In this document: piece after piece, positions 1 through 6,096 of the stretch | Numbering within the stretch: the stretch's first letter is position 1 | How the letters are laid out: every line of letters begins with the position of its first letter | DNA from: Tiamatella sp964451715 | GTDB lineage: Archaea > Thermoproteota > Thermoprotei_A > Sulfolobales > Acidilobaceae | NCBI GenBank assembly: GCA_964451715.1 | Contig: CAYVIZ010000021.1 | Span: forward strand, 1 to 21,411 | Direction of reading: 5' to 3' | Length of the DNA: 21,411 bases | Program-made: the position numbers and the translations under genes | The notes under the pieces: model-generated | What the model was told of the DNA's origin: nothing | Database searches by the model: none | What the model saw: only the letters and a program-made list of their open reading frames with translations

Positions 1-71
1 GTAGGATGATTAACCGGTTCAATATCACTGAGAGTAAAACTGATTCAATGGTTTCAAGTTAGTTGAAATGT

Positions 72-110
72 AAAAATGCATCAGCTAGGTGTAATTCATG
101 CCCCCTAGCT
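72..110 (-). terminator. Hairpin plus T-run after the Trp/Gly-rich gene
   Basis: Just past the TAA of the minus-strand gene ending at 113, AGCTAGG (83-89) and CCTAGCT (104-110) form a perfect 7-bp stem with a 14-nt loop. On the minus strand it is followed by a run of five T (72-76). A second hairpin, TTTCAA/TTGAAA (52-57, 63-68), lies further on. Archaeal termination depends mainly on T-tracts, so the stem may instead stabilise the 3' end. Confidence 0.4.
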
Positions 111-112
111 AT

Positions 113-553
113 TTACCATGGCCATCTGAGCCATCTGCCTATTCCTCTGAAGGGACCCCATCCCCAGAAACGGCCGGGCCACCATGAGGTATACTGTTCG
201 ACGTAAAGCCATCCCACTGGTCTTCCCTGGTATAGGAGGTCTGCTATGACTCCCCATCTGCAGGGCCTGATCCATCCTATTGTGAGTGCAGAGATGTCAG
301 CATCCTCCCATAGCTCCCCTATTATTCTACCGTTTGAGAGTAGCGGTATCCTTACTGCTCCGGGATACGTGTATGGCTGGCCCTTTGTTGCCGTTGAGAG
401 TATCTGGCGGGCCTTCTCAGTGTACTGCGTCGTGTCCAGCGGCGGTGGAACATACCATGCTGGGCCCCATGGCGCGTTCCATCCTCCTCTACCGTATCCG
501 GGGCCTCCCCACGGGCCTCTGCCTCGTCCCCACCCCTTCCATGGTGCAGGCAT
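113..553 (-). CDS. Trp/Gly/Arg-rich small protein of unknown function
   Basis: This is a 146-aa protein with an ATG start. Residues 1-38 are a low-complexity arm of Gly, Trp, Pro and Arg. Residues about 39-122 look folded (a helix near 40-55, then several strands containing GRIIGELWEDAD and GRPVGWLYVE). The last 24 residues are again Trp/Gly/Arg-rich. There is no signal peptide or clear membrane span and only one Cys. The layout (Gly-rich arm, short domain) recalls small archaeal Gly-rich proteins such as DUF5320-like or PepSY-like ones, but I cannot assign it to a family. It is divergent from a winged-helix regulator whose own N-terminus has a similar WRGRG-type arm, so the regulator may control it or act with it. 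A TATA-like box and an inverted repeat lie about 12-40 bases upstream. Confidence 0.7.
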   Translation of the reverse strand: MPAPWKGWGRGRGPWGGPGYGRGGWNAPWGPAWYVPPPLDTTQYTEKARQILSTATKGQPYTYPGAVRIPLLSNGRIIGELWEDADISALTIGWIRPCRWGVIADLLYQGRPVGWLYVEQYTSWWPGRFWGWGPFRGIGRWLRWPW

Positions 554-564
554 TCTAGTTCACC

Positions 565-595
565 AAGACTATAATATTACAATAGTCTTTATAAG
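565..595. promoter_or_regulatory. Divergent promoter with probable operator
   Basis: AAGACTAT (565-572) and ATAGTCTT (582-589) are a perfect 8-bp inverted repeat with a 9-nt A/T spacer. It runs into CTTTATAAG (587-595), which reads as a TATA-like box on both strands. For the minus gene (start 553) the box is 34-42 bases upstream of the ATG, so the repeat would cover the transcription start. For the plus gene (start 656) it would place the start of transcription near 615. The neighbouring winged-helix protein is the obvious candidate binder (inference). Confidence 0.5.
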
Positions 596-655
596 TTTTA
601 CTGTAATAATATAATTATCGGGGTAACCCTAGACAATACTGATAGGTGCACGGGA

Positions 656-1033
656 TTGTGGAGAGGCAGGGGAAGAAGATGGCGGGGCAGGGGATCGCCG
701 CCCTGGACCTATACTCCTATACCGCCCACAGTGGAGGCACTGATTGCGAAGGTTACGATGGCGTCCATAGAGCCTCGTCGAAGCATAGTAGAGGCTCTAG
801 CAAAACAGGGTAAACTATCCACAAACGAATTAATGAATATGCTTGAAGGGAAAGGACTTACAATACCGCGTACAACACTCTACTACCATCTCTCAGAGCT
901 CGAGGCGGCGGGTTTAATCAAGCACGCCGGGTACAGGGAGTCGGGAGGCGGTGCACCTGAGAAGCTCTGGGAGCTCAGGACGCGTAGAATATGCGTTGAC
1001 ATTATAAGTGGATCACTATCAGAGGAGGCCTAG
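656..1033 (+). CDS. Winged-helix transcription regulator (ArsR/PadR-like)
   Basis: This 125-aa DNA-binding protein starts with TTG; AGGTG at 644-648 is the SD, 7 nt before it. Residues 1-18 are an Arg/Gly/Trp arm. Residues about 25-105 form a winged helix: SIVEALAKQGKLSTNELM is helix 1-2, the recognition helix is around IPRTTLYYHLSELEAAGLI, and the wing follows with a Gly-rich turn (GYRESGGGAPEKLWEL). The TLYYHLSELE stretch is typical of ArsR/PadR-type regulators. No ligand-binding domain or metal-binding Cys cluster is present, so the effector is unknown. It probably regulates the divergent 113-553 gene and itself through the inverted repeat at 565-589. Its 3' end overlaps the convergent sirtuin gene by 15 bases. 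Confidence 0.75.
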   Translation: MWRGRGRRWRGRGSPPWTYTPIPPTVEALIAKVTMASIEPRRSIVEALAKQGKLSTNELMNMLEGKGLTIPRTTLYYHLSELEAAGLIKHAGYRESGGGAPEKLWELRTRRICVDIISGSLSEEA

Positions 1034-1756
1034 TATCCTGCCCAGCTCCGCGAAGAATACACCCGCCTTACTATGCACCACCAGGTCGGCAGAGTCGTCG
1101 AGATGAGTGGGTTCCACGTTAACTATGACCACCCTACCACCGTAGTTCTTAGTCAGAACAGGTAGATACGCTGCAGGATAAACCTTAAGACTAGTCCCGG
1201 CAACTATCATCAGCTCCGCATGACTGGCTTCCTGGAAGGCCCTCCGCAGCGCCTGCTCTGGCAGGGGCTCTCCGAACCACACAACTCCTGGCCTGAGGAG
1301 GCCGCCGCACTCTGGGCACTTGGGTGGTATCTCCTCAGGAGGCTTGTCCAGCCTTGACGTATAACCGCAGGAGACGCATTTGACACGCCATATGTTACCA
1401 TGCAGCTCTATCACGTCAACGGCACCCGCCTTCTGGTGGAGGCCGTCTACGTTCTGTGTTATAATGGGCCCCAGCAAGCCTTTCTCCTGCATCCTAGCGA
1501 GAACTACATGGGCAGGGTTAGGCTTGGCCTTGCTGATCACCTGCATCCTCCACCTATACCACTCCCACACCCTCTTAGGATTGCTGTGGAAAGCCTCGGG
1601 AGTTGCAAGGTCCTCCGGCCTGTACTTCTTCCACAGCCCGTCTGTGCCCCTGAAAGTAGGTATACCGCTCTCAGCGCTTACACCAGCCCCTGTAAGGGCT
1701 ACCGTGTAGCCGGACTTCCTCACCATCTCAGCGACAAGGGCAGCCTTATCCTCCAA
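1019..1756 (-). CDS. Sir2-family NAD-dependent protein deacylase
   Basis: This 245-aa sirtuin removes acyl groups from lysine using NAD+, giving nicotinamide and O-acyl-ADP-ribose. Visible motifs are GAGVSAESGIPTFRG (23-37, NAD binding), TQNVDGLH (100-107), catalytic His119 in HGN, zinc cysteines C127/C130 and C147/C150, WFGE (160-163), GTSLKVYP (187-194) and the NVEP loop. Y67 and R70 (YRWR) match the Tyr-x-x-Arg pair that class III sirtuins (SIRT5, CobB) use to bind succinyl- or malonyl-lysine, so activity may go beyond deacetylation. In Sulfolobus a sirtuin deacetylates Alba; that role is possible here. The start is TTG with GATGA a few bases upstream. It is divergent from the aldolase gene across a region with a strong palindrome. 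Confidence 0.93.
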   Translation of the reverse strand: MEDKAALVAEMVRKSGYTVALTGAGVSAESGIPTFRGTDGLWKKYRPEDLATPEAFHSNPKRVWEWYRWRMQVISKAKPNPAHVVLARMQEKGLLGPIITQNVDGLHQKAGAVDVIELHGNIWRVKCVSCGYTSRLDKPPEEIPPKCPECGGLLRPGVVWFGEPLPEQALRRAFQEASHAELMIVAGTSLKVYPAAYLPVLTKNYGGRVVIVNVEPTHLDDSADLVVHSKAGVFFAELGRILGLL

Positions 1757-1784
1757 TACTCATCAGCCCTTCACTTCAAACGCT

Positions 1785-1834
1785 CCCAGACAGGGTTCAC
1801 TGTCTGGGTGGTTAGATCCTTACTAGTATTTAAT
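1785..1834. promoter_or_regulatory. Divergent sirtuin/aldolase promoter with 9-bp palindrome
   Basis: CCCAGACAG (1785-1793) and CTGTCTGGG (1800-1808) are a perfect 9-bp inverted repeat around GGTTCA. An A/T box at 1825-1834 (TATTTAAT) suits a TATA role on both strands: for the plus gene it puts transcription start near 1856 (start codon 1882), and for the minus gene near 1804, which would place the hairpin at the very 5' end of the sirtuin mRNA. The element is therefore either a DNA operator or a leader hairpin. Confidence 0.5.
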
Positions 1835-1881
1835 CTTCACCAGGTAATACTAACCTAGCAGGGAACCGGGGTGAGTCATCC

Positions 1882-2802
1882 TTGGCTTCACATATTCGAG
1901 GCATAATTGTACCAATGATAACCCCCTTCAACGAGAAGCTCGAAATAGACTTCGAGGCCCTCAAGTGGCTAGTGGAGTTCCTCGAAGACTCGGGGGTCCA
2001 CGGGCTGTTTCCGGCCTCCACTACGGGAGAGTTCGTCCATCTCTCACGCGAGGAGCGTGACGCCCTCGTCGAGAGCGTCGTAGAATACCATGGGAGGAGC
2101 ATGGTGCTGCCTGGTATATCCTCCAACAACACGCTTGAAGCAGTAGAGTATGGTAGGAGATACATAGACCTAGGCGTGGACGGTGTCATAGTGACTCCTC
2201 CCTACTACTTCAAGCCCCGCCTGGAGGGTGTAAAGAGGCATTTCAGCATTATAGCCGAGAAGCTCGACACCCGGGTCGTTATCTATAACATACCCAGCCT
2301 AACCGGGATAACACTGCCCGTCGGACTCGTGGCCGATCTGGCGGAGGAGTACAGTAATATTGCCGGTATGAAGATAACATACAACAACTTCACCTATCTG
2401 AGGCAGGCCATACTCTCGCTTAAACAGGTGAACAAGGACTTCAGCATACTAACCGGGATAGCGGACATGCTTCTACCCAACCTGATGGCCGGGGGAGACG
2501 GTGGCATAGTAGCTCTAGCCAACTTCGCTCCACGCCTCCTAGTAAACCTGTACACTAGCTATATAGAAGGAGAGCTGGAGAAAGCCATCCTATACTGGAG
2601 GAAGATACTCGGGCTCTCAAGGCTATACGACATAGCGGAGACGCCTGTAGTAATCAAGGAAACCCTACACAAACTCTACGGCACTGTGAAACCCTATACA
2701 AGGCCCCCGCTACTACCCCTCCCCGGCGAGGCGAGAACAAAGCTGGAGACCATACTAGGAGAAGCCGGCCTCATACCTAGCCCCGCCGGGCGATCCCTCT
2801 AA
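1882..2802 (+). CDS. DapA/NAL-family aldolase, probably a 2-keto-3-deoxy sugar acid aldolase
   Basis: This 306-aa Schiff-base class I aldolase has the (beta/alpha)8 fold. It shows STTGE (46-50), catalytic Tyr135 in YNIPSLTG and the Schiff-base Lys164 in GMKITY. True dihydrodipicolinate synthases have Arg at the place of L140 (YNxPSRTG), needed to bind aspartate semialdehyde. Leucine here, as in N-acetylneuraminate lyase-type proteins, argues against lysine synthesis and for a 2-keto-3-deoxygluconate-type or other 2-oxo acid aldolase. No other lysine or Entner-Doudoroff gene is in the window, so the substrate is open. Start is TTG preceded by GGGGTGAG (1868-1875). The last 26 bases overlap the convergent small gene. 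Confidence 0.88.
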   Translation: MASHIRGIIVPMITPFNEKLEIDFEALKWLVEFLEDSGVHGLFPASTTGEFVHLSREERDALVESVVEYHGRSMVLPGISSNNTLEAVEYGRRYIDLGVDGVIVTPPYYFKPRLEGVKRHFSIIAEKLDTRVVIYNIPSLTGITLPVGLVADLAEEYSNIAGMKITYNNFTYLRQAILSLKQVNKDFSILTGIADMLLPNLMAGGDGGIVALANFAPRLLVNLYTSYIEGELEKAILYWRKILGLSRLYDIAETPVVIKETLHKLYGTVKPYTRPPLLPLPGEARTKLETILGEAGLIPSPAGRSL

Positions 2803-3091
2803 TCCTGTACACCCCTATCCTCCAATTCTCAGCGTTCCACAAGTCTTCCTCAGGCTCGACTATCTCGAGGAGCTCCGCGTCTAGGCCCTCATCCTCCATG
2901 ACATACTTGAAGTCTACCACCCAGTCGTTCAATCCACACGTCTCACAGAAGCTTCCCTCGAACAAAACCCTAACCACGTCCCCCTCTATGGAGACAAGCC
3001 TAGCCGTAGACTCTGGAGACCGATACCTGTTATACCTCTCTATAGCCCTCCTAACACCCTTAGCCAGCTCAAGACTGACAAGGCTCGCCAC
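2777..3091 (-). CDS. Small NFU-like protein with CxxC
   Basis: This is a 104-aa protein with a GTG start and a GGGGTGA SD. After an N-terminal helix (residues 7-22) comes the stretch RLVSIEGDVVRVLFEGSFCE, then TCG, DWVVDFKYVMEDEG and ELLEIVEP. That order (two strands, a Gly-x-x-C-x2-C loop, a helix, a final strand) resembles the C-terminal NFU domain of NifU, which carries a labile Fe-S cluster on CxxC; the cysteines here are C49 and C52. The resemblance is by eye only: the usual Gly-Cys-x-x-Cys-Pro is Ser-Phe-Cys-x-x-Cys-Gly here. An alternative is a crenarchaeal family of unknown function with structural zinc. It converges with the aldolase gene, overlapping by 26 bases, and has its own likely TATA box at 3131-3140. 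Confidence 0.65.
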   Translation of the reverse strand: MASLVSLELAKGVRRAIERYNRYRSPESTARLVSIEGDVVRVLFEGSFCETCGLNDWVVDFKYVMEDEGLDAELLEIVEPEEDLWNAENWRIGVYRIRGIARRG

Positions 3092-3130
3092 CGGCTACTC
3101 ACCCCTTATAGAGGCGTTTCCAAGGGGGTG

Positions 3131-3140
3131 AAGATAAATC
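3131..3140 (-). promoter_or_regulatory. TATA-like box for the NFU-like gene
   Basis: On the minus strand this reads GATTTATCTT. It would place transcription start near 3110, giving a leader of about 20 bases that contains the GGGGTGA SD before the GTG at 3091. Confidence 0.4.
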
Positions 3141-3166
3141 CACTGCAAATACTGGCATGGTAATAT

Positions 3167-4054
3167 TCAGTATCTAGGCTTAACAGCTACTAGTCCCTGG
3201 GCACGTTCCACCCATTTTACCTTGTCGAAGCCCGCCTCTCTGAGCCTTGAGGCTGTTCTACCAGGTATATTGAGGCTTCTCTTCCTGCCGGGGCTTCCCG
3301 TATAGTGGAACAATACCCCGCCCGGCTTGAGTAGCCTGTAGAGCTCCCTGTAGAGGCTGAGGCCGTAGAGGCTGCCGGTGGTCTTGGATAAGCGTGGGGG
3401 ATCGTGTATTATACGGTCGAAGGACTCGTCGGGAAGTCTCTCCACTACATCTGCAGCGTTTCCCAGTATAATCTCCACATTATCACTCGCCAAGCCGCTG
3501 CTGTAGGGATTATGCTCTGACACCCATAAGACATCGGGGTCGAGCTCTACTGTAACGACCCTAGAAGCACCCCGCTCCAGGGAGGCTGCCACCGTGTAGC
3601 CTAGGCCCATACATGTGTCCAGTACAACATGGCCCCTTCTAACCCTGGCGCTCGCTATCTTCAGCCGGGCATCACTTATAGGGTCTATACCCACTATACG
3701 GTGCATATGGATACCGTTTATCTCGAGGGTATAAGGTATACGGGGGCCCGGTGCAACTAGGGCCTTGTAGCCGTTGAGCCTCCTCTCCACAGGGTATAAT
3801 CTACCGGTTGCATATTCATAGAAGTATACAACACGGGAGCCTTTTATCACTCTTAGGGACTCACCTTCTAAGCCTAGCTCGGCGGATACCGTGTCCACGT
3901 TATACCTGTCTATAGCAACGCCTCTTCTAGGATTAAACCTGTACCTCTCCAAGCCCACTCGTTCTACCCCTGGAATACCACATGACTGGTGTTTAGAGCT
4001 TATTACTTTCCACCCTTCATCGATTCTAGTGGTTATTAACTGCTGGAACCACAT
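3167..4054 (-). CDS. Predicted SAM-dependent methyltransferase (COG2521-like)
   Basis: This is a 295-aa class I methyltransferase resembling the archaeal COG2521 group. Residues about 1-125 form an N-terminal region of unknown fold. The Rossmann domain follows: motif I VVLDTCMGLGYTVAAS (143-158), the acidic end of strand 2 (VTVELDPD, 167-174), motif II around GNAADVV (198-204), and DPPR (218-221) at the motif IV position, which favours an exocyclic amine on a base as the target. PGGVLFHYTG ends the domain. The substrate is unknown; RNA is plausible. The ATG at 4054 has no good SD and its codon sits opposite the first ATG of the divergent gene. A GTG at 3958 (residue 33), with GGGGTAG upstream and a TAATAA box further up, is a credible alternative that would give 263 aa. 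Confidence 0.8.
   Translation of the reverse strand: MWFQQLITTRIDEGWKVISSKHQSCGIPGVERVGLERYRFNPRRGVAIDRYNVDTVSAELGLEGESLRVIKGSRVVYFYEYATGRLYPVERRLNGYKALVAPGPRIPYTLEINGIHMHRIVGIDPISDARLKIASARVRRGHVVLDTCMGLGYTVAASLERGASRVVTVELDPDVLWVSEHNPYSSGLASDNVEIILGNAADVVERLPDESFDRIIHDPPRLSKTTGSLYGLSLYRELYRLLKPGGVLFHYTGSPGRKRSLNIPGRTASRLREAGFDKVKWVERAQGLVAVKPRY
4032..4039 (+). promoter_or_regulatory. TATA-like box for the GGT-like gene
   Basis: GTTATTAA lies about 40-48 bases upstream of the TTG at 4080 and predicts transcription start near 4062, just before the GGAGG at 4065-4069. This placement would exclude the ATG at 4053 as the true start. Confidence 0.35.
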
Positions 4055-4079
4055 GAATCTTCTTGGAGGCCGAAAGGGA

Positions 4080-5612
4080 TTGCATAGTCCTAGAGAGGCT
4101 TATGGCGTAAAGGCCGGTGTAGCAAGCGAGGAGCCCCTCGCCTCGGCTGCGGCGGCAGAAGTATTGGCTAGGGGAGGTAATGCTGTAGATGCAGCGGTTG
4201 CTTTGAGCTTCGCATTGGCAGTTGTTGTACCCCATCTTGGAGGCCTTGGAGGCGATTACTTAGCCCTAGTAAAGCAGGGAGACCGTATCCTGTTCATAAA
4301 CGGTTCAGGACCAGCCCCCGGTAGGCTCAGTCTAGAGGAGCTGGTTAGCAGGGGTTACGATGAGCCGCCGAGCCGGGGCCCGTTATCTATAACAGTACCT
4401 GGCCTGGTGGATGGACTGTATCTCCTGTGGGAAAGGATGGGCAGTATGGAGTGGAGAGAGCTAGTCGAGCCTGCGAGGCAGCTCGCGTCAGAGGGTTTCC
4501 CTGCGCCTCCATCACTTGTTGCAGCCGTGGACAGCTTTGAAGGTCTTCTATCAGTGGATGAGGGGTCGAGGAATACTTACCTACGTATAAAACCCCAGAA
4601 GCCGGGGGATCATGTCAAGTATCCCGGTATGGCGAGGCTGCTTGAGATCATACAGGATGATCCTAGAGCGTTCTATGAGGGTGAGCCGGCTGATGCTATA
4701 GAGGATTACCTGGAGGAGAAGGGGGGACTCCTCTCTAGGGTTGACATGAAGCGGTATTCTGCAGAGGAGGGAAGCCCTGTGAAACTGGATTATAGGGGGT
4801 GGCTGATGTGGGAGATGCCTCCTAACTCGCAGGGTATAACCACGCTTCACATCATGGGAATACTGGAGCAGTGGAGGCTTCCGAGGAATCCTCTCGACAG
4901 ATTATACTATATTATCTCCGCCTCCCGAGTGGCCTACGAGTCCCGTGACAGGGAGCTGGGGGATCCCCGCTATATGAACCTTACACCCAGAGAGCTTCTC
5001 TCAGACGACTATATAGGTATGATGAGGAGCATAGCTAGCGAGGGTCCGCCTAGCTGTCTTAGACAAAAAACTATGCCGAGGACAGGGGGAGATACGACAT
5101 TCTATACCGTGGCAGATGCTAGCGGAGTCCTCGTAGCAGGGATACAGAGCCTCTTCCAGCCATTCGGTTCAGGCATAACGGAACCCCGTTTCCAGGTAAC
5201 GCTTCACGGGAGAGCAAGCGGCTTCACACTGGTAAAGGGGCTGCCTAACACGCTGGAGCCCGGTAAGAGGCCTCTCCACACGTTATCTGCGGTCATAGCT
5301 GAGAGAGGAGAAGAGTACTTCTCTATAGGCGTGTCAGGCGGGCATTATAGGCCTCAGCAACACGCGCTTATGCTGACAAGTATAATAGACCATGGGTACA
5401 GTATAGGGGATGCAATAGCTCTTCCTAGAGTCCTATGGACCCCGGGGACTTGTAGGCTTGTGGCTGATAGGGGAGTCTATTTGCAGGGCATTCTACCGGG
5501 ATACGAGGCTGTAGAGGGTAGAACAGGGGTGGCTAACTCTATTCATTTGAAGAGTAATGCTGTGATAGTGGCTACGGACCCGCGTGGAGACGGATACCCT
5601 CTCGTGTTCTAG
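4080..5612 (+). CDS. ggt: Gamma-glutamyltranspeptidase-like Ntn hydrolase
   Basis: This family is made as a proenzyme that cuts itself, and the new N-terminal Thr attacks gamma-glutamyl (or acyl) amides. The N-terminal signature is clear (EVLARGGNAVDAAVALSFAL, then VVPHLGGLGGDY). The autoprocessing site is the TT pair in GGDTTFYTV, with Thr339 as predicted nucleophile, followed by QSLFQPFGSGI. A C-terminal SGGHYRPQQHA and DAIALPRV replace the usual PGGS...AVDAPR region. I start at TTG 4080 (GGAGG at 4065-4069), giving 510 aa; the frame stays open upstream to 3891 and an ATG exists at 4053, but upstream codons overlap the divergent methyltransferase gene. No signal peptide is visible, so it should be cytoplasmic, unlike most GGTs. 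The natural substrate is unknown; a cephalosporin acylase-like amidase is the main alternative. Confidence 0.88.
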   Translation: MHSPREAYGVKAGVASEEPLASAAAAEVLARGGNAVDAAVALSFALAVVVPHLGGLGGDYLALVKQGDRILFINGSGPAPGRLSLEELVSRGYDEPPSRGPLSITVPGLVDGLYLLWERMGSMEWRELVEPARQLASEGFPAPPSLVAAVDSFEGLLSVDEGSRNTYLRIKPQKPGDHVKYPGMARLLEIIQDDPRAFYEGEPADAIEDYLEEKGGLLSRVDMKRYSAEEGSPVKLDYRGWLMWEMPPNSQGITTLHIMGILEQWRLPRNPLDRLYYIISASRVAYESRDRELGDPRYMNLTPRELLSDDYIGMMRSIASEGPPSCLRQKTMPRTGGDTTFYTVADASGVLVAGIQSLFQPFGSGITEPRFQVTLHGRASGFTLVKGLPNTLEPGKRPLHTLSAVIAERGEEYFSIGVSGGHYRPQQHALMLTSIIDHGYSIGDAIALPRVLWTPGTCRLVADRGVYLQGILPGYEAVEGRTGVANSIHLKSNAVIVATDPRGDGYPLVF

Positions 5613-5665
5613 GGAGTCTCAATTACCTAGCTAGGAATAATACAGCATCTCCGGGTTCTAGTATA

Positions 5666-5674
5666 GATATATAC
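5666..5674 (+). promoter_or_regulatory. TATA box for the small membrane protein gene
   Basis: GATATATAC is a strong TATA-like element. It predicts transcription start near 5696-5700, about 12 bases before the AGGTGAT SD at 5711-5717. A perfect 10-bp palindrome, CCTAGCTAGG, lies further upstream at 5626-5635. Confidence 0.5.
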
Positions 5675-5721
5675 ATGAATATAATAGTAGCGAGTTCCTA
5701 CAAGTGTAAAAGGTGATGGAA

Positions 5722-6006
5722 TTGATTATGGAAACTCTGGTCTCCGGCATTACACTCATGGATGCAGGGGAAGCACATATGGGAGGCTGCTGCGGCGGCT
5801 GGGGATGGATGATGGGAATAGGATGGATCTTCTGGGTTATAATACTCGTCCTACTGGTGGTTCTCGTGGTAAGCCTAGTGAATAAGCAGTCAACACCAAG
5901 TCAGCCGGCTCCAGCTAACAGGGAGCTAAGCGAGCTTAGGGAAGAGGTAAGAAGACTGAGGGAGGAGTTGAAGAAGGAGAAGGAAGACAAGAATGAGTCT
6001 TCATAG
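5722..6006 (+). CDS. Small single-pass membrane protein with coiled-coil tail
   Basis: This protein has about 94 aa. Its N-terminus carries a Gly/Trp/Met/Cys patch (MGGCCGGWGWMM, with vicinal Cys near residues 23-24), then one hydrophobic span (about residues 30-53), a short Pro/Ser linker, and a charged heptad-like helix from about residue 66 to 90 ending in Lys/Glu. The design resembles small SHOCT-type or phage-shock-like membrane proteins, but no family is certain. AGGTGAT at 5711-5717 is a near-perfect SD, so the GTG (5713) and ATG (5716) inside it are not usable with it. TTG 5722 (5 nt away) or ATG 5728 fits. The two cysteines beside the membrane could bind metal or form a disulphide (inference). 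It stands alone on its own promoter. Confidence 0.7.
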   Translation: MIMETLVSGITLMDAGEAHMGGCCGGWGWMMGIGWIFWVIILVLLVVLVVSLVNKQSTPSQPAPANRELSELREEVRRLREELKKEKEDKNESS

Positions 6007-6072
6007 ACTAGAACAAAAGTAAGTGAACACCACACAAAACCGGTTCCCACAGCTTAGGGGATTGAAGGTTTT

Positions 6073-6090
6073 CCTCTATCCTAGAGGGGG
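6073..6090 (+). promoter_or_regulatory. Leader hairpin covering the SD of the nitroreductase gene
   Basis: CCTCTA (6073-6078) and TAGAGG (6082-6087) pair perfectly around TCC. The right arm is part of AGAGGGGG (6083-6090), the SD of the ATG at 6097, so the hairpin would hide part of the ribosome site. Six base pairs may be weak at high growth temperature. Confidence 0.35.
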
Positions 6091-6096
6091 CCTCAC

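Noticed and set aside
13..24. tRNA T-loop-like GGTTCAA at the window start
   Set aside because: The flanks do not form a T-stem or acceptor stem.
4..66. Possible C/D box small RNA (ATGATTA, CTGA, CTGATTC, TTGA in order)
   Set aside because: Three of the four boxes deviate from consensus, there is no terminal stem, and the guide stretches match no rRNA or tRNA sequence I recall.
246..614. Open frames on the plus strand opposite the Trp/Gly-rich gene
   Set aside because: They have no SD or promoter, are rich in Pro/His/Ser as expected for antisense of Gly/Trp codons, and the minus-strand gene has a promoter and hairpin.
1400..1858. 152-aa plus-strand open frame over the sirtuin
   Set aside because: It is antisense to clear sirtuin motifs and crosses the divergent promoter; it has no family resemblance.
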